The position numbers were made by a program, and so were the translations under genes. Positions 1 through 11,495 of a stretch of DNA of 64,000 nt are shown here, piece by piece. Position 1 is the stretch's first letter, and each line of letters opens with the position of its first letter. Origin of the DNA: Cyanodermella asteris (lineage: Eukaryota > Ascomycota > Lecanoromycetes > Ostropales > Stictidaceae); the NCBI GenBank assembly GCA_900618795.1, contig UYJD01000007.1, positions 944,385 through 1,008,384 of the forward strand, in the 5' to 3' direction. Under the pieces are notes generated by a model, which was given only the letters and a program-made list of their open reading frames with translations, was not told the DNA's origin and did not search any database.

Positions 1-1011
1 TTGAAGTTTTCGCAGTGCCCCCTGTATGCTTCTAGCCATGCTCTCAACTCCTGGGTCGACCCGAGGTCTGCGGTGCTGCACCATCTTCTGGGGCAGCTTC
101 TCGCGGAGATACTGCTGAGTCCACGAAACCTCCTCGCCCGGGAGGCACTCTCGCATGCGTCCGTTCAAGGTTTCACTTATGTGGGTCGCGAGCGAAATCA
201 GAATTCGTCGCTGCATGACGCCTTCGCCAGCATCAATCGGCTCCGCTTCGGGATCGTCCGCCGGGCTTGCTTGCGTAGGCACTGATGATGCACTTAGTCT
301 TGGCGGTAAAGGGGGTCTGATGGTAGTGGAGAGATCAGTGAGCAGGTCGAGAAGAGAATCGGTCGCTGACTGCTGATTCCAGCCAAACCCAGTGGTGACG
401 GTGCTGGACTCGCTCGTTGCATCTATGCTGACACCGTCCAGCTTGAGGATCGGGCTATGCAGTCGATCTTTGGAGGGAAGGTGGCGGTATGCATGCATCA
501 CTGCCTCTGCAGTTGTCACAAGAAAGCGGCTGGGGCGTTTCGTCTTGATGCGGGGATGCAAGACTCCAATCATTCGCAGTAGATGGCAGAATTGCAACGT
601 TCGTAGTCGTTGTTGTTCATCATCAGCCTTGTCTTGTGCATTAGCTTCTGCATCCAGGCCGTCGCCTGTCGGCTCTACCTCACTCGTCGTGTCCGATTCG
701 TCCGCAGCTGCAGCATCATACCCAATCATCTCCAACGTCTCGTTCACCTTGAGTACCACCTCTCTGGGGTTGCCCAAGCGTGCAATTGTCTGCAGACAGT
801 CTCCCGAGTCCGGCAGCAGCGGCGCCAGCAAGTGCACAAGGTCCCATCCGATGCTAGTCGTGAGTCGCCCATCTTGCAGCAAGCTATTCAGAAGCGGCAA
901 AGCTTGCTTATCGAGGTGAGCTTCGACAATGGTCAGGTAGCTAATATAGTCTGTTTCGGGAGGCAACGCCGTGACGAACGGATGTCCCGCCATGTCTTCA
1001 GCTTGGGCCAT
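1..1011 (-). CDS. YAP-binding/ALF4/glomulin family protein (partial, C-terminus off the window)
   Basis: The minus strand is open from ATG at 1011 to base 1 (337 codons) with an in-frame stop just upstream, so the start is well defined and the gene runs out of the window. The N-terminal stretch PPETDYISYLTIVEAHLD, the segment SIGWDLVHLLAPLLPDSGD and then RLGNPREVVLKVNETLEMIG match my memory of the conserved start of the fungal Kinetochor_Ybp2 family (Yap1-binding proteins Ybp1/Ybp2, related to plant ALF4 and animal glomulin). Family members are helical-repeat proteins linked in yeast to Yap1 oxidation in the peroxide response and to kinetochore function. An acidic Asp/Glu/Ala linker follows at about residues 98-125. 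No intron is seen. Family assignment is fairly firm; the exact role in this organism is inferred. Confidence 0.8.
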   Translation of the reverse strand, partial: MAQAEDMAGHPFVTALPPETDYISYLTIVEAHLDKQALPLLNSLLQDGRLTTSIGWDLVHLLAPLLPDSGDCLQTIARLGNPREVVLKVNETLEMIGYDAAAADESDTTSEVEPTGDGLDAEANAQDKADDEQQRLRTLQFCHLLRMIGVLHPRIKTKRPSRFLVTTAEAVMHAYRHLPSKDRLHSPILKLDGVSIDATSESSTVTTGFGWNQQSATDSLLDLLTDLSTTIRPPLPPRLSASSVPTQASPADDPEAEPIDAGEGVMQRRILISLATHISETLNGRMRECLPGEEVSWTQQYLREKLPQKMVQHRRPRVDPGVESMARSIQGALRKLQ

Positions 1012-1790
1012 AGCTTGATAGCGCTTTTGGCGATGTTACATGCGCCGGCTTGAGAGCGCCTAGCAATCGCGCACGCTGACAGCCTCGTTCTGCATGTAGT
1101 CTGCAGAATCTGCGGCTGGAAAGGTTGTGCAATCACGCTGCAGTTGTAGGGTTGCAGGAAGGCTGAGGAAACAATACCGCAGCGGATTGATAGGACGTCA
1201 GAGCTTCGCCGCTGCAGCCGCGCCAGCGCCGCCCGCGTCTGTCTGGATGTTGCGCTTGTTCAGCTCCGCCGTGTCACCCCATTTCCAACCTTGCTGCGCC
1301 TTCAACGTACCTGGCGAGCTTGCTCGCAAATCGTGGGGTGTGAGGCGCACTGTTTGCAGACATGTCTGTTTACTCGACGCATCAGAGCTTTATATGCGAC
1401 GGCGCGGCAAGCACATTATATATTTCGATTTCTGTTATGATAGAAAACCCAAGAGCGAGGCCAAGACAGCAGCTCGCGCGACCCTCCAACAGCGAGCCAC
1501 GTCGCTTCAGCAGATGTCTGATGAGTCGCGACGTGTCAGAAGTGTGGGGCCGCAAGAAACATAGTAAGACTCCAAGTTAATCACGCCGCTGCGCCCATTC
1601 CTTTCCAGAACCAACCGGAAAAACCGTTGTGTACGTAATGTCATTCTCCTCTTGCATCGGGTAAATCAAGGCTGCTGAACCATAATTTGTCGGTCATCGT
1701 GCTCACGCGTACGACCTTTCGCTATCGACGGGATCCTGTCGTTCAGGCGGATGAAGAGGTTGCGGACCTTTGCTCTAACATGCAAAGGTC
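1012..1790. other. Intergenic region
   Basis: No convincing gene. It is the promoter side of the minus-strand glomulin-family gene and the downstream side of the small CaaX-box gene. Only short unsupported open frames are present. Confidence 0.5.
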
Positions 1791-2055
1791 CTACATGACA
1801 GAACAGAAGCCACACCTCTTGTCGTAGATATCCTCGGCAGGCTTGTCCATGACGGCGCCGAGCCCGCGACCAAAGTTCTTCGGCTCCTCCAGCTCCGGCT
1901 CAAGCATCACGGAGCAGTAGCTGGCTATACCTGCGAAATAATGTTAGCAAATGATGAATAGATGCAGGAGAAGTATCAAGTGGCTACGTACCTGGTCCCT
2001 TGGACTTCTCAGCCTCGCCAGTAGCGGCCAAATTGACGGTGTTGACAGGAGACAT
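1791..2055 (-). CDS. Small CaaX-box protein, candidate lipopeptide (a-factor-like) mating pheromone precursor
   Basis: Two exons, 2055-1992 and 1930-1791, joined across a 61-base intron with a GTACGT donor, a GCTAAC branch site and a CGCAG acceptor, give a 67-aa protein. It ends RCGFCSVM, a CaaX prenylation box (Cys-Ser-Val-Met). A second copy of the same tetrapeptide lies inside, in GIASYCSVM at the start of exon 2, and a Lys-Arg pair stands directly before the terminal CGFCSVM. Ascomycete a-type pheromone precursors are short, lack a signal peptide and end in CaaX, commonly with an aromatic residue before the Cys and Val-Met at the end. The doubled motif plus the dibasic site recalls hybrid-type pheromone precursors described in Trichoderma. 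ATG 2055 is the first Met after an in-frame stop. It does not resemble a G-protein gamma subunit, the other small CaaX protein of fungi. The gene model is good; the pheromone role is inferred. Confidence 0.6.
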
Positions 2056-3640
2056 TCTGATAAGATTCACTTGTGTCTTGAAACGACTGTTGTACTTGTA
2101 GCGAACGTAGTTTGAGTTTTCGGATTGCCGTGGGGCTCGAACAGAAGTTGTGATCTTTGCATGGTCGACTTAAGTACAACTGTTGCGCATTCGTCTTTAC
2201 CTCGGACGACTTAGGCGTTGGACTGTCTTGACATTGTCTCGAGCCCTTTTCGGACGTGGTGGCAGGGATTTGATATGCTCTTTGAAGAAAAACATGGCAG
2301 AATGTGCACTTCAAAGAAACCAACATGCTTCATATTGTGCCACTTTCATACTACAAAATGAAAGCATTAATCTAGCCTCTCGCAACCCAGAGATCCAGAT
2401 TGAGCTAGATGGCAGCGCCAGAAAACATGAGAGCACTGGCAACTTCACAAAGAGAAAAGTATTCCAAACTCCCAGCAACGCTAACGCGATGCTGAGTAAA
2501 GAATGACAAGTCGCCTCGAAGCGTCGAATTCTATCCGTTCGGTCACGCCGAGCCCGCAGTACCCGACGCAGGACGAGAATTGTGCTGCGGCAATCTGTCT
2601 CCCGTCTATCTCAGTCGCAGTCGGTCACGCNNNNNNNNNNNNNNNNNNNNNNNNNACAAAGATGCAGCTGGTACATTGCGGATACTCGACTTCGACGCCA
2701 CCTTACTTGGGAGCCCTCCATTTGCAGCGAGGTCAGCAGACTCGCAGCAGGGCTCCGCACTTGCGATTTTGGAATGTCGATCCTGGCGTCTCTCCCGGCA
2801 GTGCTCGACGTCACGTAATATCATTCGACAAGGGCGGCAGTAATAGGCTCAGCTGCAACGCCAAACACAGACTCGTGCACGTAAGCTGATGATCATCTTC
2901 CTCAGCAAAGATACCTCCAATGAGCACGGCCGAAGGAGCTGGCGAGACAGCCGCCACGCTGATTGCTGAACAACCGGAGTAGATCCACCCGCTGACACGG
3001 CGGATTAATCAGGTGCGCGACATTGCAATGGTGCCCTGTGCCGGCACTGGTTAGCCCTCTGTCTTGGTGAACAAAAACAGAATTGATCGGAAGTTGTCGC
3101 AAACAATATGAAGTCGACATGGCTGACCGAGGACAGTCGAGTCTTGGTGCGCCTCCCTGGTGCACGCTAAACCAAAAGCGGACGGGTGCCACTGATCGCT
3201 TGATCACTCGAGTCACTCCAGGAGCGTTTCTCGACATGAGCTTCAAACCAATGTCGCCTGCCTACCTCACTGACCAGCGCAATTGCCCTGTCGCCGGCGC
3301 AGACATCGCTTTCCAGACTCGGTCTCTCGGTGTGAGACTTTCAGAGTCGTGATTGAGAAATTGGGACAAAACAATGAGCTCTTCTGTTATTTTCAACAGA
3401 CATGATCATTCTATGAAAGCAGGTAATCGAAAAAGATTTATATCGCGTCAGGACAAAGCCGATACACAATGAAGAGGGGGAAAATACTACATGATACATG
3501 AGGGCATCCACTTTGTATCAATTAGAACTGTCCGGAGCTGGTAACCGGCGAGGAAGTGTTTGAGCAACTACCTCTGGCCGGCCGCCGTAATTCGCTTGTG
3601 CTGTTCCACGACTAAGTTATTCTCTCAAGCCTCGAAGTGC
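2056..3640. other. Intergenic region containing a 25-base assembly gap (2631-2655)
   Basis: Upstream region of the CaaX-box gene and downstream region of the phospholipase D gene. Open frames on both strands are short, overlap one another and show no recognisable protein, so no gene is called. Confidence 0.5.
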
Positions 3641-6600
3641 TCAAGTATATATCGGCTCTGTCGCTGCGTTCAACGACAGTCCTTGCTTGGCAATATCCTC
3701 CTCAATGAGGAAAGTTAGGGGCATTTCAACAAGAGTTCCCTTGATAGTTGACAGGATCTCCTTGATTTGAGTCACGCCTTCCGGCCCTGGCGGAAATTCT
3801 TCCCTGACCACATGGCCCCATTTGTATTTGGCGGGTGTCTTTTCCACCTTTCCTTGTGCTTCTTGGTCCGCAACATGGAAGTACTGCTCATAGAACGTGT
3901 GGTAGTCCTTCCAAGTCCGGACCGTGTCATCTGGAACCGCATGAAACAACCGACGGAAAGCCTCGGTGTTTCGATGGGCACGACTGTTCCAGAAGTTCAA
4001 AAAGGTCGCGGCTATTGGATCCTGAACAAGATGATCCTCTGGCGATCCGAAATCGTACTCGTTGGGTGGCCCAACTGGATGGAAGTTATTATCTGGATGA
4101 GACACTTCCTGGGGTGGCAGCAGACCAAGGTGTTTTCTAAATAGCTGCCGGCGGAGTGTGGCTGCGAATTTGCCCGCCCGCCATGGTGCGCCTCCCATAT
4201 ACGAATCCAACGCTTCGGAATCCTCGATGACCATGGCAATTTCAGAATCATGATCACCCAGCTGCGATCTGTCGTTGAGGTTTGCAGATCCGCATATGAC
4301 AACTCTATCATCAGCAATCAGCACCTTACTATGTATATAGAGTTCCTCAGACACGTATGCGTTGATCTCTGATTCTGCATCTCCGTTCCATGGTGCTGTG
4401 CGAATGTCTGGACCGTGGAGCATATAGCACTGCGCAACGCTGTCCCAATAGCCTTCATCTTGAGAAAAGGTCTTGCCAGCGATCTGCTGGAAGCGCTTGT
4501 ATGTGTCTCGTGAAGCCGGGACAGGCTGACCGCCGTCTTGTGCCTTTCTTCCCATCGGATCCATCAACTCGTCGGCCTCTCGGCGCACATCCTCGTACGC
4601 CATATCATAAGTCTGCTCCATTTCCTGCAACTTTGGATTGTAGTTGATCCGGTCGTAGTTTCGAAGATTATAGAATCTGATGTAGTCCATGGGATTGTAG
4701 CCGGCCGCGTTGATTTCCTCCATAATCGAATGTCCACCACGATTGATCGAATTGTATTGAAATTCCATGATCGCGCGTGTTCCCAAGGAGCTTTCGTCAC
4801 GCAAATCTCCTGCAAAACCGGGAATAGCGGGAATGACGACAATCACTTTAAAATCATCATCTGCCCTGGCTGCTCTCAAGATTCGTTCGACAAGCGCCGC
4901 TCCAATCTTGTTCATCACCGGTGTCTGTTTGGAAGACGTCGCCGTGATGAAGAACTGGTTCTCGATGTAGAGAAAGTGCTGGGCACTGCGAATGGCGCTT
5001 ATATACGCGTTCTGAATCGAGTGTTCCAAGGGGCTACCATTCGACCACCGAGCGCAGCTTCGGACGAGCTGCATGGACACTGATCCTTGTGTGGGCTTCC
5101 GACTCCCGGCAGCAGACTGAGCATACTGACTGTAGGCATTGTAGAGCCGGCCTCCAGTTATCCTATCTGCTGCTGCGAAGCCTCTCCGCTCAAACTGTGC
5201 TAGGCGACTACTGTGCCCTCCAGAAGTTCCGAGCCCATTGTTCGGCTCATCAAAATCTCCTCTAGTGTCAGCTTGAGGAGGAGGAGGAAAGTAAGGGCTA
5301 GCCGAAGCATGAGATGGCATGTCTTGTTGGGCTGGGTCCAAATGCGTCTGGGCCTCTTCCTGCACCTGTAATGGAACCTTGGTAGGATCAACCGAGTACT
5401 CAGAATTATCATGGGCCTGGCTTTCTTGGACGTGCTGAAAGTTCTGATGGCTCGCGGTTGGCGAAATTCCCGGTCGCTGCGCTGCGATGCCTATAAGGTC
5501 CGATCCCTGGTGTTGCGAGCTGGCTGGCTGGCCTTGCAATACAAGCGGGCGGTACCGATGATCCTTTCGTACATCATACTTGAGGTCAAAGATATAATTC
5601 CTTATACCAATAGTCAGCAACGCCTACAGCAATGTGCAAGGAGAGGACGAAACAAACACAGGCCACGCGGCCTTTCGAACTTACCATCTCTGGACAAAAT
5701 GCTTTTCCAGGTCAGCCAAAACCGGACCTTTCAAGCTAATACTGATGTCAGACCATCCCATCCGAGAGCTCTCTGTGCGATCGAGTTTGTTATTTTCCGG
5801 CTGTGACACGTTCTGGAAGTCCATGATGCGAGCATTGTTGTAGTCTTGGCCCGGGTATAAGATATTGTCCAGAAGCGGATGTACATCGGAAATGGCGTGC
5901 TGGTTCGTATCCCATCTTCCATAGCAGAGATCGAGGCCTCCCATAAAAGCTACTTGGCCGTCAATGAGGCAAAGCTTTTCATGATGAGCCCAGAACAAGA
6001 TCACGTCCTCGTTAGCACCATACAAAGCTTTGATTGCTTCCAAGGGCAGCTTCGCAACGGATTCAGTAGATAGTGAAAAATTGCTCAAGGACGATGTGAG
6101 CGAGGACTGGAATGCCTGTGCATCTGGAAGATGGTCTGGATGCCTGAAGACGGCAATATTCGGGTGGAGCCCTTCGAGAGCATGTTTGCTGTACTCACTC
6201 GGCAGTGTCAACGCCTGAGGTACTTCCTTGTAGATGATTACATTTATTTTGACTCCCCGTTCTGCAGCCGTCTTCAGGAGACGGTCAAGTCGGTACTGCT
6301 CGTTCGACGCAGGGGACCGTCGAAGGTAAAGCTCGGGACTCAACCACCAACCAAGGATCCAGATCGACTCTTTTGCGTTCTCAATAGTCTCAGACACAGC
6401 CCAGAAGTACCCGCACCCGTCGACATACCATTTCGCTTCGTTACCCTCACGTGCTTGAGCGAAACTATCGAAGCGATGTGCGTTGCCGGCGGCTGATTGT
6501 GCCCCGATCCTGAGATCGGAGAGACGGCTTGTCAGATCACTACTGATGTCCTGTACAGCTCCCGAGAGTCTTCCCAGCAAGGAAGAGACGCCCACGCTGC

Positions 6601-6700
6601 GCAGATGGTTGACAGTGTCCCCGATGATACCCCGCTCGGCGTCCTGGTCGCCTTCGCCGTGGTGGTATTCACCATATGCCAAGTGATCATCTTCAGACAT
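3641..6700 (-). CDS. Phospholipase D (two HKD motifs, no PX/PH domains)
   Basis: Exons 6700-5685 and 5600-3641, with an 84-base intron (GTAAGT donor, GCTGAC branch, ATAAG acceptor), encode 991 aa. The two catalytic HxKxxxxD motifs of the PLD superfamily are present: HHEKLCLIDG at about residue 239 and IHSKVLIADD at about 761, the latter followed by GSANLNDRS. PLD hydrolyses phosphatidylcholine to phosphatidic acid and choline and acts in membrane traffic and signalling. There are no PX or PH domains at the N-terminus, unlike yeast Spo14, which places it in the shorter filamentous-fungal PLD1 type. A Gln/Pro/His-rich, low-complexity stretch of about 130 residues (roughly 350-490) separates the two catalytic halves. 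The start ATG 6700 opens on an acidic, His-rich N-terminus. Identity is firm. Confidence 0.93.
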
Positions 6701-7584
6701 GTCAAATCGTGTGCGCCATGCATCAAAGGTTGCTCTGGATTTCGCTTGGTAGCATGGACACGCTTGTCAGATGTGAGGAGCTCCAAAGAAAGTCTTATGC
6801 TTGCCGTCTGCCGGTGAGGGGAAGACAGCGGTGTAAGCAGGCTGACGCAGATTACTCCCTAGGTGTAGGACCTCAATCAACGCCGACTCGAGCTTCACGA
6901 CAACGTAGCCTGTCTTTCACAGTGGGTGAGCCAACATCCAAAGGATCATGACCGTCTTACGACCTGACGAATATCATTCCCTTGTCCGGGGCTTAGGTTT
7001 ACGAGGTAATCGACAAGCTGGTTATCATTCGTGTCAAATCTCAACTTAGTTCGACGGTTGAGACTCACCGCATGCAGTCAAGCACCGTTTTCGCCATCAC
7101 AATGGATGAGACAGTCAATACTGCCCATGACCATGTCAAGCACGACCTCTACTGCGAGATAGGTGTAAGACATAGGATCTTTTTACCTCTTCTGAATAGT
7201 ATTGATATCGAGCTGTTTACTGCTTGCAGTCATGCGTTGCGTGACAATGTTTAGCTGAACAAGTGGTGCAAAGCAGCACATTGCATAGGCCTCGAGTCAT
7301 GAGTCTCTCATATCTGTTCGTTATCATCACTGTATCCTTGTTCCTTTGTTCCTTTTCGTTGTGTTGATCAGGCTACATCTGCCTGAAGGCGATGACCGGG
7401 ACGACAACACACACCATTGTTTCGCCATTCTATATAGTGGATCTCCCCGATCATCCTCTCCTTCACAGGGAGCTCCCAGCAAGCGAAGATCACACAGCAG
7501 CCAAAACTTTCTGCCAACAGCCCGTGACATTCATATCACGCCGATCAGCGCTTCCACACCAAAACTCCGCCTGTTCATTTCATC
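6701..7584. other. Divergent intergenic region between PLD and the 214-aa gene
   Basis: About 880 bases separate two divergently transcribed starts (minus at 6700, plus at 7585), so it must hold both promoters. No gene is recognised. The 100 bases before 7585 contain pyrimidine-rich stretches typical of fungal promoter/5' leader DNA. Confidence 0.5.
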
Positions 7585-8229
7585 ATGTCCGACCACGACT
7601 GTGACATTTCCGACGCCGGCTCAGACGTCGGGTCGACTTCCGCCGACCGAGGCCGCACCGGACAGTTGGTCATCGAGGCGCCTCTCTGGCTTGAAGCCGA
7701 GCCCGCCAAGTACGCGGAGGCAGCCGCGAAGAAAGTCGAAAGTATAAGCTCCGAGGATAGCCAGAACGAGCTTCAACTGATCAGCAAGCACCTGCCGACC
7801 ATCTTCGTCGCGAAAGAGCTGTACAAGGCGCTCGAACTCCTCAGAAACCACGCCATGGGGAATCTATTCGCTTACCTCGGCGGCGGTGCTCGCAAGGATA
7901 TAGAGCAGATGGGAATGTCGGCGGGATACACCACGGAGAGCGTCAAGTCGAGCTGGACAATGGTGCGTGGGATTGCACACCGAGTGATTGGCTGGTATTC
8001 ACTGTTGCTGAACAACAAGGACGCGGAGAATTATTGGAGTCTTCTGGGGGCTGCGCGCAAAGTTTACCTGAATTGGGGCTTGTTCGATGCTGTGTGGACC
8101 ACAGAGGAGGAACAGAGCCGTATCTTTCTCAGGCTCAGAGACCTCTACGACAATGTCGGCAACAAGTTATACGCTTTGGAACCCAATGATGCCTTTGGCG
8201 ACCTCGACAGGCACGGTTTTGTTGGTTGA
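7585..8229 (+). CDS. Hypothetical protein, 214 aa
   Basis: A single open frame starts at ATG 7585 (CATCATGTC context) and ends TGA at 8227-8229. The product begins with an Asp/Ser-rich acidic tail (about residues 1-25), then becomes a helical globular protein with Gly-rich GNLFAYLGGGARKD near residue 90 and several aromatic-rich helices (for example VIGWYSLLLNNKDAENYWSL). No family or catalytic motif is recognised, and there is no signal peptide or membrane segment. Codon use and the clean flanks make it a believable gene. It ends about 120 bases from the end of the convergent BRCT gene. Confidence 0.65.
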   Translation: MSDHDCDISDAGSDVGSTSADRGRTGQLVIEAPLWLEAEPAKYAEAAAKKVESISSEDSQNELQLISKHLPTIFVAKELYKALELLRNHAMGNLFAYLGGGARKDIEQMGMSAGYTTESVKSSWTMVRGIAHRVIGWYSLLLNNKDAENYWSLLGAARKVYLNWGLFDAVWTTEEEQSRIFLRLRDLYDNVGNKLYALEPNDAFGDLDRHGFVG

Positions 8230-8346
8230 GTGCACGACAAGTTCAACAACGGAGATGTGACTTTTGCGTGAAGCTGTATGCAATCGAATCAACTGAATCT
8301 ATCAAAAATCGCTGCGTTTTCCATCGTAGATGTGAAGTCGTGATCA

Positions 8347-10848
8347 TCACTTCGTATTAAGCCGAGTTCGCTTACTGATCGTGCTTGTAGTGTCCGTCAG
8401 GACAGGCTTCCGCGGCTGAACAGCGCCCTCCAAAGTTTCCACCGAGCCGCCTCCCTTGGTGGCGCACATCTTTTTAACAAGCACATCCCGCCACATGGTA
8501 GCTTCTGAACTATCGTAGCCAATCTGTGTCGCAGCGAAGGCTTCATCCTCGTCCTCCTCACGTGCGGAATGGAGGCACAGGTCGTCATGGCTGAGGAGTA
8601 TTTCTGCGGACAAGGGCGCGGTTTCGTCGACGAGCAGAGTTGATTGTGCCTTGAGCTTTCGAGGAGAGACGTGTGACACAAAGTCAATCGGGGTTCCCAT
8701 GCCATCGGTGTTCATGGAGTCAATGCTGCCAGCCCGCGACAAGTTGCTCCTGGTGGAAAGATCTGATCGTGCTCTCCCTAAGATTTGCCGCTTCTTGCGT
8801 GGTGATTGCTGGAGACTACCTGCTGCTTGCTGTGACTTCTGCTCATTGGTCTTTGCAATCAATGCGTGCAAAGAGTCTACTAGACCGTCGCCTTGGTTGA
8901 GCGCTGACGCCCCTTCTCGCAATGACTTCGCCACCCGTCGTTGGTTGGAGGGTACCTCAATCAATGGCTGGGGTCGTTGCCCGTCAGACCGTAAAGTGCC
9001 ATTTTTGACCGCTGGAGTAGATCCAGAAGTGGCTTTGGAGGCTGCATGGCCAGACCGAATCAACTCGGTAAGTGTCGTATCAGTCCGATTGCATCCAGGT
9101 GGTTGCATAGACACTACGTTGCCACTTGGATGCATCGATCGTCCAAATAATTGTTTTTTATCTGTTGTGCACGAAAGCTGCTCCTTTGGACTCGGGGCGT
9201 CTTTCGGGCCCTGAGTTAGACCCGTCTGGAGCTCAGAGCGAACCAGATAGCTCTGCCAAGGCTTCATCAGTCCAGATCTGACAGAATCCCACAGCCACGA
9301 GGCATGCACGGCCGGTACCTTCCATGCAAGGGCATGCTTGAACTTTTGTCGGGCAATCGAGTCATCAAAACATAGTAAGATTGTCGTGTTCTTCGTGAAA
9401 CCTTCTGTGTATGATGCACCGAGGAGGCTCAGGACTTTACCGATGTGCATTAGATCAACGCCTTCGAAGCCAGTTGAGCTGACAGCCAAGTTCTCAAACC
9501 CAGCAATCGGATGTTTGAACGGAGTGTAGGCTGGCTCTGACCCAGGGTCGATAAAGGCCTTCTTGTGCAGGCATTTCTCAACCCAAAGCTCCGTCACCAT
9601 GCTCGTGGCCGGCAAACTCGACGCCGAAGGTAGCTCCTGGACGGAAGAGGAGTGTGGGACAACGACCAGATTCGAGCAGGACTCACTTGGTATCAGTTGC
9701 TGTGGAAGACAGTTTGCCTCCATCAAAACCTCGCCATCTTGCGATTCCAGATGCTGCTGTAGTAAATGCACCCGTCTCTGGTCAAATCCGTGCAACCAAA
9801 ATCGCCTTCCAGAGAATACGCCACACCTTGCGATCGGTTTCGAGATCGTCCCAGGTCGGCGAGTGGTGTGCAGCACATCAGCTTTAGGCCCCATTGATTC
9901 GTTCATCGGCAGCAGTGGAGGTGCCATAGTCGTGTTCGTGGGCTCGCTGTGCGTCCGCCTCAAGCCCGTCCCATCATTGCTTTTCTCGAATGGTTTGGTC
10001 GGGACTATGTCTTGCCACATGCTGTCGGAGCTGAATTTTGAGCTTGCGGTGCGGCGGAGCTTGCGCGTGGGTTGCACCTTAATATCATCGGTTCTGGTAC
10101 GCTTGAGCATCGGGGACTTCCGCGCCATCTTCTTCCACGCGTGTTTCCCTCGCTCCTCGGGGGCCGTCAGAGGATCGAAACATTCCTCGTCGAGCACGAG
10201 ACCCCGTTCTATGCTCATGAATAGCCACTCGATGCTGACCGTTCGGATGTTGCCCCATGCCTTCGCAGAAGTGTACTTGGCGCCCGACGGAGAGTGACAG
10301 ACAAGATGCGTGCAATCTTTTCTGAGATCGCCTCGGTATTCGCCACCGTGTCGAGTGATCTGTGTCTCAAGCTCCTTCCTCTGGTCCGGATCCTCGAAAC
10401 CTGTGATGCATATGCGCAACAGGAAAAAAGTTGGAAGCTTGTGCCCGTCCTCCAAGGCCTTCAGAGGCACATCTGTGCCCTCCATCCATATCTTGCGAAC
10501 CGCGGGGATCCAGCTCTCCTTGAGACACTTGACATCTTCCCTCTCCTTAGCAACGTATCTGTATTTGGGCGTCTGTGTCTCCCCCACGACCAAGTGAGTA
10601 ACGTCTGAGGTCAGGTCAAGTTTGTGGTCAGCACCCATCTCCGCTGCCCATGATGTCAACTGAGTCTGGTCGATGTTAGGGGTCCGGTCTCGGCATGACA
10701 GTATCTTTACTTACTCGCGTCTCTGGATCAATCGAGGTGCAGCAAAGCACGACACCACGGAGGGGCAGTTGAGCATCTACACGTCTTCTTAGCATGATCG
10801 CGAACTCTGCAGGGCTGGCGCATTACCTTCGTGATGACCACCAATCAT
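8347..10848 (-). CDS. DPB11: BRCT-repeat DNA replication/checkpoint protein, Dpb11/Rad4(Cut5)/TopBP1-like
   Basis: Three exons, 10848-10827, 10776-10715 and 10665-8347, with introns of 50 and 49 bases, give 800 aa. Exon 1 is only 22 bases. The N-terminal BRCT pair is clear: PLRGVVLCCTSIDPETR, then LTSDVTHLVVGETQTPKYR with the typical CLKESWI end, and a second repeat with RKDCTHLVCHSPSGAKY and VSIEWLFMSIERG. Two further BRCT-like repeats lie in the middle (GVFSGRRFWLHGFDQ onward, then FEGVDLMHIGKVLSLLGASYT to VHASWLWDSVRSG). The C-terminal third is Ser/Lys-rich and disordered, with LARALRK-type basic stretches absent and an acidic patch near the end. Family members bind phosphorylated Sld3/Sld2 or 9-1-1 to start replication and activate ATR/Mec1. 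The family call is strong; the joining of the two small 5' exons rests on splice consensus and homology memory. Confidence 0.88.
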
Positions 10849-11495
10849 CGTCTCTGACTGAATGGCAGCGCGAGTTCTCTGAAAATGCCTGTACTGCAGC
10901 TTCTCTATGCCTTCTGGGGCAAACTATCTGCGGCTCGGCGGAGCGTTGCTTTGAACCTTAAACTCACAGCGCGATGCGCGTACGTAGATGCGTGACGCGC
11001 ACGGACCATTCAGTGCTCTTTCTAATCAGTACGAAAGTGGTCGAAGTACTCACGGTCTCGAAGGAGGCTTGGTCTTTCTAGATGGGTTCAGGCGTGAATT
11101 AGGGAGCTGATCGCCGGTTCTCGCTGAAAATACATTCATTGCAGGACTCAGAGTCGGCACCGGGGTTTTACAGGCATTGTGTCCGGTGCAGAGTTCGATT
11201 CACCGATGAAGCAAGCCAGAAGCTGCAAGCCAAAGTCACCGTGGCGCGCATCGCAAGCCATCCCATCTATTTGCTACATATATGTGAAGGCGTGCCTCAC
11301 GCCGCAGAAGACGAGTCTATACTTCCCAACGCCATGTCGCTCTATTCTACCCAAAGTCATGACCCGATATGCGCCTTCGCTGCACTGCGCTCACGCCGGA
11401 CATTTTAAAGGACTGTTGCTCTTCAACCAAGGAAAAATAGCTGCACAAGGTGAATCTGCTTTCAGTCCAGCATCCTCGACCTTCGCGACTCAGTC
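10849..11495. other. Intergenic region upstream of the BRCT gene
   Basis: About 650 bases between the BRCT-gene start and the end of the NADH dehydrogenase gene, both on the minus strand. Open frames here are short and unrecognised. Confidence 0.5.

Noticed and set aside
1791-2055. Reading the CaaX-box gene as a G-protein gamma subunit
   Set aside because: It lacks the N-terminal coiled coil and the conserved segments of fungal gamma subunits, despite the small size and CaaX end.
2009-2326. 105-aa minus-strand frame overlapping the CaaX-box gene
   Set aside because: Different frame from the spliced gene and from its leader; no recognisable protein.
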